A stretch of DNA of 21,120 nucleotides. Source: an uncultured Campylobacter sp. (GTDB lineage: Bacteria; Campylobacterota; Campylobacteria; Campylobacterales; Campylobacteraceae). Made by a program: the position numbers and the translations under genes. A model generated the notes under the pieces. It was not told where the DNA came from. It searched no databases and saw only the letters and a list, made by a program, of their open reading frames with translations. This document shows, in pieces, positions 1 through 6,256 of the stretch (positions are counted from its first letter, which is position 1; every line of letters begins with the position of its first letter). Location: positions 1 to 21,120 of the forward strand of contig NZ_CALIST010000032.1 in assembly GCF_938041645.1 (NCBI RefSeq), given 5' to 3'.

Positions 1-202
1 TTGGATTTATGGAATTCGCAAGAACTGTTTGGCTTGTAGGCGCGGAATTTATGGAAGTAGAATTTTGCGCGCTTAAGTCACGCTTTGAATTTTTAGCTTT
101 TGAATTCTGCGCGCAAGAATTTAAAGAAGCGTCGCAGATCCGACTTTGCTTTAAATTTTCGGCTATGAAATTCTCTGATATGGGATTTTCGGCTGCGAAA
201 TT
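1..202 (-). other. Low-complexity insertion in the MnmE coding sequence
   Basis: About 67 codons, from residue 357 to the window edge, encode a repetitive hydrophilic stretch built from short xNS, AEN and AQN units (for example AQNSKAKNSK and SAQNSTSINS). It follows NKCDLPRKF and an FSAK that may or may not be the true G5 motif. No stop interrupts it. By eye I count nine RAATTY words (GAATTC, GAATTT, AAATTC, AAATTT) in bases 1-205, against about six in the remaining 1,065 bases of the gene. Its full length is unknown because it is cut by the window. Confidence 0.75.
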
Positions 203-1270
203 TTTTGCAGAAAAAGCCTCTAAATCCTCGTCAAGATCCTCCACGCTAGGATGAAATTTACGCGGCAAGTCGCATTTATTTAAAACGTAGATGATTTTTT
301 TGTCTTTTTGTTCACGCAATATTTTTAAGATCTGCGCGTCCTCGGCGTCCCATTCGCGACTTGCGTCAAACACTGCCAAAATCACGTCCGCCTCGCTTGC
401 AGCGCGAAGCGAATATGAAATGCCGATACTTTCGAGCTTTGAGCTGCTGTGTCTGATACCTGCAGTATCGACTATACGGATTAGATGAGTGCCTATCTGC
501 AGGCTTTCTTCAATGAGATCGCGCGTAGTGCCCGCTTCGTCGCTAACAATAGCGCGACTAAAGCTCAGCATAGAATTTAAAATGCTTGATTTACCGACAT
601 TAGGCTTACCCACAATCGCTACTTTAAAGCCCTCGATTAGCCCTTTGCGACTGCGGCTTATGCGGGTGATTTTTCCCAGGCTTTTTATATTTTCATCCAG
701 CATCTTTTGCGAGCTTTGCAGCACATCAGAAGGCAGATCGTCCTCTGCGTAGTCGATGCAAACCTCGACAAAAGCTAGCGTCTTAACCAGAGCCGCGCGC
801 AGATTTGCGACGAAGTCTGCTAGCTCGCCGCGCAGGTTTCTAGCTAAAATTTTAGCCGCACTTTGCGAGCGCGAATTAATCAGATCGCTTATGGCTTCGG
901 CTTTGCTAAGATCCATTTTGCCGTTTAAAAACGCTCGCTTACTAAACTCACCCGGATTTGCTATGCGCGCACCCAGAGCCAGCACGGCATCTAACGCCAA
1001 GGATGAAGCCGTAAAGCCACCGTGGGTCTGCACTTCTACGACATCCTCGCCGGTAAAGCTATGCGGAGCCTTAAAATATATCAAAATCGCCTCGCCGAAC
1101 GCTTCGCCGCTCGCGTCAAAAAGATTCACAAGCGTAGCATAGCGAGGTCGCAAAAAACTGCGATGTGAAAGGCTTAGAGCGATAGATAGCGCTTCCTCGC
1201 CTGAAATTCTAACTATGCAAATTCCGCTGATGCCGTGAGCCGTAGCGATAGCGGCGATAGTCTCGCTCAC
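1..1270 (-). CDS. mnmE: tRNA uridine-5-carboxymethylaminomethyl(34) GTPase MnmE, 3' end outside window
   Basis: MnmE acts with MnmG in the cytoplasm to modify uridine 34 in the wobble position of certain tRNAs. The visible 423 residues begin VSETIAAIATAHG (the usual N-terminus of the family) at a GTG, two bases after the jag stop. A tetrahydrofolate-binding N-terminal domain with FTGEDVVEVQTHGG is followed by a helical region and a G domain: G1 GKPNVGKSS at about residues 221-229, DTAG, and NKCD at 331-334. From about residue 357 to the window edge the reading frame stays open but turns into a low-complexity Asn/Ser/Ala/Lys-rich stretch unlike any MnmE I know. The C-terminal Cys-Ile-Gly-Lys end, expected from the family, lies outside the window if it exists. 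It is the last visible gene of the rpmH operon. Identity is secure; whether the protein is intact at its C-terminus cannot be judged here. Confidence 0.95.
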   Translation of the reverse strand, partial: MSETIAAIATAHGISGICIVRISGEEALSIALSLSHRSFLRPRYATLVNLFDASGEAFGEAILIYFKAPHSFTGEDVVEVQTHGGFTASSLALDAVLALGARIANPGEFSKRAFLNGKMDLSKAEAISDLINSRSQSAAKILARNLRGELADFVANLRAALVKTLAFVEVCIDYAEDDLPSDVLQSSQKMLDENIKSLGKITRISRSRKGLIEGFKVAIVGKPNVGKSSILNSMLSFSRAIVSDEAGTTRDLIEESLQIGTHLIRIVDTAGIRHSSSKLESIGISYSLRAASEADVILAVFDASREWDAEDAQILKILREQKDKKIIYVLNKCDLPRKFHPSVEDLDEDLEAFSAKNFAAENPISENFIAENLKQSRICDASLNSCAQNSKAKNSKRDLSAQNSTSINSAPTSQTVLANSINP

Positions 1271-1272
1271 GA

Positions 1273-2028
1273 TTAGCTTTTTTCGTCTACGATGACGATT
1301 TTGCCGCTACGCGTGGATTTGATGCCCACGAAACGATCTGGATATGCTTGTTTTAGCTTGTCGGCTACGATTTTGATAAATGCACCGTCAAAAGCCTTCG
1401 TGACGATACGCTCATTTCCAGAGCGCTCCACGAGCGCATTTACATAAGAATCGATAAATCGTTCTTGATTTTGTAAAAATTCTGCGATTTCAAAAACCAC
1501 AGCAAGATCATATCTGATGCTGATCCAGTTGTAAATCATATACGAAAGCGCCTTGTAGCGGTGTCCTTCTTTGCCGATAAGCAGCGCGCTATCCTCGCCT
1601 TGCAGCTTGATATAGACGGTATTTTCGTCGATTTTGCTAACATCGCTAACTTCAATATTAAACTCGCTTGATCTAAAAAGTGCAGATAGCTTCTCTTTGA
1701 TATCGGATAAAATTTCATCCGTCACAACGCCCTTTTGCTTTTCTTTGCGATGTTTAGAATGCGTGGCGCGCGGACTTTGAGACTCTGATTTGTCGCCCTG
1801 CTTTTTCTCTGCTTTACCGACTTTGCTTTGCGGAGTGCTAAATTCCGGATTTTCGCTAAATTTCTCCCCTTCCAAAACCGCTTCTATTACGGCATTTTTT
1901 TTAAAAAAGCCCAAAAATCCGCCGCTTGGATGCTGCAAGACGCGCACGTTAAGTTGCGTTACTGAGCATCCAAGCTCAGCTGCTGCTTTATTATATGCGT
2001 CTTTTAAATTTTCTGCTTCAATTATCAT
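1273..2028 (-). CDS. jag: Jag/KhpB-type RNA-binding protein (SpoIIIJ-associated), Jag-N and KH domains
   Basis: A 251-residue cytoplasmic protein. The N-terminal Jag-N domain (residues about 1-52) has the typical sequence around HPSGGFLGFFKKNAVIE. A charged linker rich in Lys, Ser and Gln follows (about 55-100), then a KH-like domain with LLIGKEGHRYKALSYMIYNW. The C-terminal part has the position and predicted pattern of the R3H domain, but contains no histidine at all, so the Arg-x3-His signature that names that domain is absent. It starts with an ATGA overlap with the yidC stop and sits between yidC and mnmE, as in other Campylobacter. Family members bind RNA and work with KhpA or near YidC in other bacteria; the role here is inferred from family and position. 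Confidence 0.9.
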   Translation of the reverse strand: MIIEAENLKDAYNKAAAELGCSVTQLNVRVLQHPSGGFLGFFKKNAVIEAVLEGEKFSENPEFSTPQSKVGKAEKKQGDKSESQSPRATHSKHRKEKQKGVVTDEILSDIKEKLSALFRSSEFNIEVSDVSKIDENTVYIKLQGEDSALLIGKEGHRYKALSYMIYNWISIRYDLAVVFEIAEFLQNQERFIDSYVNALVERSGNERIVTKAFDGAFIKIVADKLKQAYPDRFVGIKSTRSGKIVIVDEKS

Positions 2029-3668
2029 GATTTTTTCTCCGCTATTTGAGCTTGTTTATGCCTAGCAAAGGCTTTATTAATGACGTATTGCTGGATAATG
2101 GAGCAGAAATTATTTACCGTCCAGTATAGCGTAAGACCAGCAGGGAACATCACAAAAAATACCGTAAAAATGAGCGGCAAGAATTTCATCATCTTCTCTT
2201 GCATCGGATCGGTAAATGTAGTCGGCGTAATCTTTTGTTGCAAAAACATCAAAATTCCCATCGTAATCGGCAGGATGTAATATGGATCTTTAAGCGACAG
2301 ATCGTGGATCCACAGCGCCCACTCCGCGCCCTTTAGCTCGATCGCGTTAAGCAAAACGCGGTAGATCGCGAAAAATACCGGTATTTGAAGCAAAATCGGC
2401 AAGCAGCCGCCCATCGGATTGGCGCCGTTTTTCTTATACAGATCCATAATATGCATCTGCATCTTTTGCTTATCGTCCTTATATTTCTCCTGAAGCTCCT
2501 TCATCTTAGGCGCCAGATCTTTTAGCTTATTCATAGATAGCATTCCCTTGTAGCTTAGCGGGAATAAGATTAGGCGGATAATGAGCGTAAGCACTACGAT
2601 CGACCAACCCCAGTTACCGATATAGCCGTGCAGCCAGTTTAGAAATTTAAACATAGGACGGGCGATAAAGGTAAACCAGCCGTATTCGATGATATTGGTA
2701 AGAACCGGATCTATCGAGTTTAGCGTCGCGTGATCTTTCGCGCCGATATAGCCCGTAAGACTAAGATCGCCGTCCGAGCTTATGAAAACCTGCGAAATTT
2801 TATCTGCGTCAGTCACGGTCGCATTCAAGCTCTCTCCGTAAAATAGCGTCGTATAATAGCGATCGGAGCTTGCAGCGATATTTACGCCACTTATTCGCTC
2901 GTTTTTATCCACATCACCATCTTTAAAAATTTCTACGCTTTCGTTTATAGCCTGCGAGCCTGTAAAAAATGAAGCGATTTTATCTGAAATTCCCGCTTCG
3001 CCCGGTTTTCCTACGATGACGCCGTGAACCGTATAGCTATCTACTTCTACGTTCGGGCGCGAGCCGGGACTAATAAAATAATGCGCATTGCCGCTTAACT
3101 TCAGATCCAATTTATAACTACCATTTGGATAAAAGGTAAGAATTTTATTTATGCTAACGGCGCCTAAACTTTGACTTAACGTAACGCTAGCCTCTCCGTT
3201 TCGTACGTCCAGCTCGCTAGATGAAGCGCTGTAAGGAGTATCAAAAGCCATCGCATTCAACGCCGCGTCCTCGAAACGCACCTCAAGCGGCTTGGAATGC
3301 GATTTGGCATCGATCAAATTTATCGCATCGCCGTTTTCGTCACGGAATTTAGCATCATTTAGCACATACGAGCTTATGCGACCGAGCCTGTCGATCGTAA
3401 AATTTGCTTCTTTGCCAACCACGCGTACTAACGGTGCAGATATGGAATTTGCAGTATTTAAATTCGCTCCCTGCGCGCTCACGCCAGCGGCGGAAGTTTG
3501 CGGAGCGGACTTGGCGGCATTTTTTTGCGCTATTTGCGCTGCGGTTGCATTTGCCTCCATTGCGGCGCGAATTTTTGATAAATAAAAATGATCGTAAGCT
3601 ACAAAAAATATGAGCGCAGTTGCTATTGCGATAGCAAGGCGCTTTGATTGAGGAAGTTTATCTAGCAC
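2025..3668 (-). CDS. yidC: Membrane protein insertase YidC/Oxa1
   Basis: YidC inserts and folds inner membrane proteins, alone or with SecYEG. The 547 residues show an N-terminal membrane anchor (LAIAIATALIFFVAYDHFYL), a Gln/Ala/Ser-rich linker, a large periplasmic P1 domain, then the conserved Oxa1 core. Core landmarks are the membrane segment IVVLTLIIRLILFPLS with its conserved arginine, the charged cytoplasmic hairpin around KMKELQEKYKDDKQKMQ, NPMGGCLPILLQIPVFFAIY, and the final TLYWTVNNFCSIIQQY. The start is GTG: an AGGAG ribosome site lies at 3675-3679, seven bases upstream, and the start overlaps the yidD end by 11 bases. The stop overlaps the jag ATG (ATGA). Length and order match the Gram-negative family. 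Confidence 0.97.
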   Translation of the reverse strand: MLDKLPQSKRLAIAIATALIFFVAYDHFYLSKIRAAMEANATAAQIAQKNAAKSAPQTSAAGVSAQGANLNTANSISAPLVRVVGKEANFTIDRLGRISSYVLNDAKFRDENGDAINLIDAKSHSKPLEVRFEDAALNAMAFDTPYSASSSELDVRNGEASVTLSQSLGAVSINKILTFYPNGSYKLDLKLSGNAHYFISPGSRPNVEVDSYTVHGVIVGKPGEAGISDKIASFFTGSQAINESVEIFKDGDVDKNERISGVNIAASSDRYYTTLFYGESLNATVTDADKISQVFISSDGDLSLTGYIGAKDHATLNSIDPVLTNIIEYGWFTFIARPMFKFLNWLHGYIGNWGWSIVVLTLIIRLILFPLSYKGMLSMNKLKDLAPKMKELQEKYKDDKQKMQMHIMDLYKKNGANPMGGCLPILLQIPVFFAIYRVLLNAIELKGAEWALWIHDLSLKDPYYILPITMGILMFLQQKITPTTFTDPMQEKMMKFLPLIFTVFFVMFPAGLTLYWTVNNFCSIIQQYVINKAFARHKQAQIAEKKS

Positions 3669-4005
3669 TATTTTCTCCTAGTCGTATGACGTAATATCTA
3701 TTTTTTTTATATGGTATAAACCAAAGCTTAAATTTATCCGCAGAGGCATTGCTGCTGCGGATTTTAGAAAATACGCAAAATTTGAAATTTCGCGCGATTA
3801 TCGGATAATCTATGCCGCCGCTAAAGAGCGGATTGCATCTTAAAATTCTAGCCGTTACAGCGCAGAGCGCGCCAAATACGCCGTTAAACTTAAACTCATA
3901 AAGCGCGTATTCCGAACAGCTCGGATAGTAGCGGCAACAGCGTGGCAGCAAAGGCGAAATAAATTTTCGATAAAACCCGATCGCGGCTATAAAAAATCTC
4001 TTCAT
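3658..4005 (-). CDS. yidD: Membrane protein insertion efficiency factor YidD
   Basis: A 115-residue member of the YidD family, small membrane-associated proteins that help YidC-dependent insertion. The family signature is clear: an amphipathic N-terminus (FFIAAIGFYRKFISPLLP), then CRYYPSCSEYALYEF, then CNPLFSGGIDYP, corresponding to the usual CNPxxxGGxDP element. About 45 Arg/Lys/Phe-rich residues follow that element, a long tail compared with short family members of 70-85 residues. It overlaps the rnpA stop (ATGA) and runs 11 bases into yidC, so translation is probably coupled along the operon. Confidence 0.93.
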   Translation of the reverse strand: MKRFFIAAIGFYRKFISPLLPRCCRYYPSCSEYALYEFKFNGVFGALCAVTARILRCNPLFSGGIDYPIIARNFKFCVFSKIRSSNASADKFKLWFIPYKKNRYYVIRLGENSAR

Positions 4006-4337
4006 TTTACTGCGCCGATCTTTTTAAACGCCCATTTTAAATTTCGCTCAATGTCTTCAAAGCTCATATCTATGATCTGCTTTTTTGCGATTAATATAAA
4101 AATTCCGCTAACAATGGCGTCTTTTTGATTATAAAACGCGGCGCGCAAACGCCTTTTAGCGTAATTTCGCGTAACTGAATTGCCTATTTTTTTACTGGCG
4201 ACTGCGCTAAATTTACGCTGCTCGCTAGCCAAAAAATACACGACAGCGCATTCGCAATGCCACTTTGCCGCACTTTTATAAACCTCCGAAAAAACCCTGC
4301 TATCGCTTATCGCAGCGAATTCGCCTACGCAGCCAAT
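4002..4337 (-). CDS. rnpA: Ribonuclease P protein component; start codon uncertain (no ATG/GTG/TTG before the conserved N-terminus)
   Basis: The protein partner of the RNase P RNA, which matures tRNA 5' ends. The core is recognisable by FSAVASKKIGNSVTRNYAKRRLRAAF and the C-terminal NLKWAFKKI. The first normal start codon in frame is GTG at 4241 (79 residues), but the frame upstream encodes conserved family sequence (SDSRVFSEVYK, KWHCECAVVYFLA), so the gene must start earlier. Between that sequence and an in-frame TAA only four bases of codons beyond rpmH's last few triplets remain, containing ATT (4335-4337) and GTA (4326-4328) but no ATG, GTG or TTG. I give the ATT as the outer limit; an AAGGCAG purine run precedes it. 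The start lies inside the end of rpmH in another frame. The usual RNR motif reads RNY here. The stop overlaps the yidD ATG. Confidence 0.85.
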   Translation of the reverse strand: MGCVGEFAAISDSRVFSEVYKSAAKWHCECAVVYFLASEQRKFSAVASKKIGNSVTRNYAKRRLRAAFYNQKDAIVSGIFILIAKKQIIDMSFEDIERNLKWAFKKIGAVK

Positions 4338-4459
4338 CTTCTTCTGCCTTTAGCACGTCTTGCACTTAAAACTCTGCGGCCGTTTTTTGTTTTCATACGG
4401 ACGCGAAAGCCGTGAGTGCGCTTTTTAGGGGTATTGTGGGGTTGGTACGTTCTTTTCAT
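4325..4459 (-). CDS. rpmH: 50S ribosomal protein L34
   Basis: A 44-residue large-subunit ribosomal protein. The translation starts MKRTYQPHNTPKKRTHGFR and ends ARRAKGRRRLAA, the near-universal L34 pattern. An AAAGGAA ribosome site lies at 4465-4471 and a promoter-like TATAAAAT at 4491-4498. It heads the rnpA-yidD-yidC-jag-mnmE operon. Its last codons appear to overlap the beginning of rnpA in a different frame. Confidence 0.97.
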   Translation of the reverse strand: MKRTYQPHNTPKKRTHGFRVRMKTKNGRRVLSARRAKGRRRLAA

Positions 4460-4490
4460 AACTGTTCCTTTAAGAAAATGTAAAGCGGAG

Positions 4491-4498
4491 ATTTTATA
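4491..4498 (-). promoter_or_regulatory. Probable -10 element for the rpmH operon
   Basis: TATAAAAT on the minus strand lies 31 bases before the rpmH ATG. Campylobacter sigma-70 promoters are known to rely on a -10 element with a weak or absent -35 box, and T-rich sequence precedes this one. With transcription starting about seven bases downstream, the leader would be about 25 bases and contain the AAAGGAA site. Not tested. Confidence 0.5.
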
Positions 4499-4534
4499 GA
4501 AACTTTACTTAAAAACCGATAAACAAAAGCAGCC

Positions 4535-4888
4535 CTAGCGCCGATAAGCGTCGCCTTGCAGCTTTTTACGGCGCAGTTTTAAGTCCTGTTCATTTTTATT
4601 GTTTCGCTCCTTGATGTCTTGCATCGGCTGCTTTTTCATCGAAAAATCATCGTGGTCGCCTGCGCCTTTTGATTCACGTTGCAAATTATTTTGCAGGCTT
4701 TGCCTATCTAGTTCATTTTTTTGACGATTTAGCAGAATTTCACTATGGTTTTTCTCAAATTCTGATTGTTTATCGTTCGCAACGTAAGCGCTGGCGCTAA
4801 GGCTTACTGCACCATCTTGCGCACTTAGTACCATAGAATCAGCAAATATCGCACCGCAAAGCAACCAAAATATCAAAGCCTTTTTCAT
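4535..4888 (-). CDS. Small exported protein of unknown function at the end of the macAB efflux operon
   Basis: I do not recognise this 117-residue protein. It begins with a clear signal peptide (MKKALIFWLLCGAIFA, likely cleaved before DSMVL), so the product should reach the periplasm or beyond. The mature part is very hydrophilic, rich in Lys, Asn, Gln, Asp and Arg, and looks helical (KNELDRQSLQNNLQRE, then DIKERNNKNEQDLKLRR). There are no cysteines after the signal peptide and no membrane segment. Its ATG overlaps the stop of the outer membrane factor gene (ATGA), so it is translated with the efflux operon. Co-translation suggests, but does not show, a part in the efflux complex or its stress response. 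Confidence is good that it is a real gene and low on function. Confidence 0.8.
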   Translation of the reverse strand: MKKALIFWLLCGAIFADSMVLSAQDGAVSLSASAYVANDKQSEFEKNHSEILLNRQKNELDRQSLQNNLQRESKGAGDHDDFSMKKQPMQDIKERNNKNEQDLKLRRKKLQGDAYRR

Positions 4889-6243
4889 TTGCGTTTAAAT
4901 TTACCTGCCATCGCGCGATAGATCGCCGCCTCATTTTGAAGCGTCAAATATCTTTGATTTAGCTCGTTTATCTTAGCGTTTACGGCGTCGGTGCGGGCTT
5001 CTAGCATATCCTTTAGCTCGCTTGAACCTGCTTCGTATTTCGCGGCGTAAAGATCGGCAATGCGCGCCTTTTCATCGTAAGCAGCGCTTAAATTTTTAAG
5101 GCTAGCTAGATTGATCTGGTAAATTCTATATAAATTTAGCACCTCATTCGTAGCGTTAGAGAGCGTCTGTTCGTAATTTACGACATTTTTGCGAAAAGCG
5201 ATCTCCGAAATTTTAAGGCGGTTTTCAACCCTCGCATAATCCAAAAACGGCAGACTTATGCTTACGTTGCCGCTTAAAAAATTTAGCTTGAAACTATCGT
5301 TAGCGCTCACGCCTTGCCCGTTAGTAAGCCCTGCGCCCAAATTCACGCTAGGAAAGAAATTTAACTTAGCGGTCTGTTCGTCGTAAAAGCTGGAATTTAG
5401 CCTAGCGATCGCAGCTCTAATGTCGGGGCGGTTAGCAAGCGCCGTGTAAGGCACATTTAGATCAACGCCTTGGAATTCTATGGAATTTATCGAATCGGTG
5501 TTATCATCAAACTGCAAGCTGGAGGAGATGAGATTTCTCATATATTTATGATTATCCTCGATATTTTTTTGAATGCTTAAGACCTTGTTTTCAAGCCCTA
5601 GGATAGAATTTTGAATCTGCCTGTAATCAAGCTGTTCGGACTTGCCGTAATCGTATTTTGCCTTGATTATTTTTTCGATCTCTCGGTAATCGCTTAAATT
5701 CTGTTTTGTCCATTTTAGCGAATCGTTTAGATAAAGCATCTCAAAGTAGCCGCTTACGACGGAATTTATAAGAGTCAGGCGAGTATTTTCAAGGTCAAAC
5801 TCGCTGGCTTTAGCGTTCCAGCCCTCGGCATTTACCGCCGAGCGGATCTTGCCGAAAAGATCAAGCTCATAGCTTACGTTAAAGCCCGAGCTATAGGTTT
5901 TGTTCCAATTCGAGCCGGTGCTTATGTCGCGATTAGCGCCCGCACTCCACGAGCTGCTTAGCGTAGGAAAAAGATCAGCCCTGCTTAGCCCTAAATTTGC
6001 ATAAGCACTCTCAACGTTTAAAGCCGCTGTTTTTAGATCGTAGTTATTCGCAAGGGCTTGATCTACAAGCTTATTTAGATATGATTCGCCATATTTTTTA
6101 TACCACAGCGTATCGATTTCATAGCTTGCATTTTCGTCCTTAAAATGCTCTACAGGTTTAAATTCGACCTCACTTTGATTTGAGGCACAACCGCCGATAA
6201 AAACAGCTAAAACGCCGCTTAAAATTACTTTGGAATTTATCAT
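4885..6243 (-). CDS. Outer membrane efflux lipoprotein (TolC/NodT-type outer membrane factor)
   Basis: The outer membrane channel of a tripartite exporter. The 452 residues begin with a lipoprotein signal peptide ending in a lipobox (VFIGGC, cysteine near residue 19). Two outer membrane efflux protein repeats follow, with the typical long helices and beta strands: LDLFGKIRSAVNAEGWNAKAS in the first half; PDIRAAIARLNSSFYDEQTAKLNFFPSV and FLDYARVENRLKISEIAF in the second. Length is normal for this family. A strong AAGGAGAG ribosome site precedes the ATG, 13 bases after macB. C. jejuni has, from memory, an outer membrane efflux gene in the same place after its macAB genes. The substrate is unknown. 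Confidence 0.92.
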   Translation of the reverse strand: MINSKVILSGVLAVFIGGCASNQSEVEFKPVEHFKDENASYEIDTLWYKKYGESYLNKLVDQALANNYDLKTAALNVESAYANLGLSRADLFPTLSSSWSAGANRDISTGSNWNKTYSSGFNVSYELDLFGKIRSAVNAEGWNAKASEFDLENTRLTLINSVVSGYFEMLYLNDSLKWTKQNLSDYREIEKIIKAKYDYGKSEQLDYRQIQNSILGLENKVLSIQKNIEDNHKYMRNLISSSLQFDDNTDSINSIEFQGVDLNVPYTALANRPDIRAAIARLNSSFYDEQTAKLNFFPSVNLGAGLTNGQGVSANDSFKLNFLSGNVSISLPFLDYARVENRLKISEIAFRKNVVNYEQTLSNATNEVLNLYRIYQINLASLKNLSAAYDEKARIADLYAAKYEAGSSELKDMLEARTDAVNAKINELNQRYLTLQNEAAIYRAMAGKFKRK

Positions 6244-6256
6244 TTTCTCTCCTTGT

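Noticed and set aside
756..1142. Plus-strand open frame of 128 codons
   Set aside because: It lies opposite the conserved N-terminal and helical parts of mnmE, and its protein resembles nothing; a shadow frame.
2906..2914. TTATCCACA, a match to the DnaA box, which with rpmH-rnpA nearby might suggest a replication origin
   Set aside because: It is a single match inside the yidC coding region, with no cluster of boxes, no dnaA or dnaN and no AT-rich unwinding element. In Campylobacter, rpmH-rnpA is not expected to be next to dnaA.
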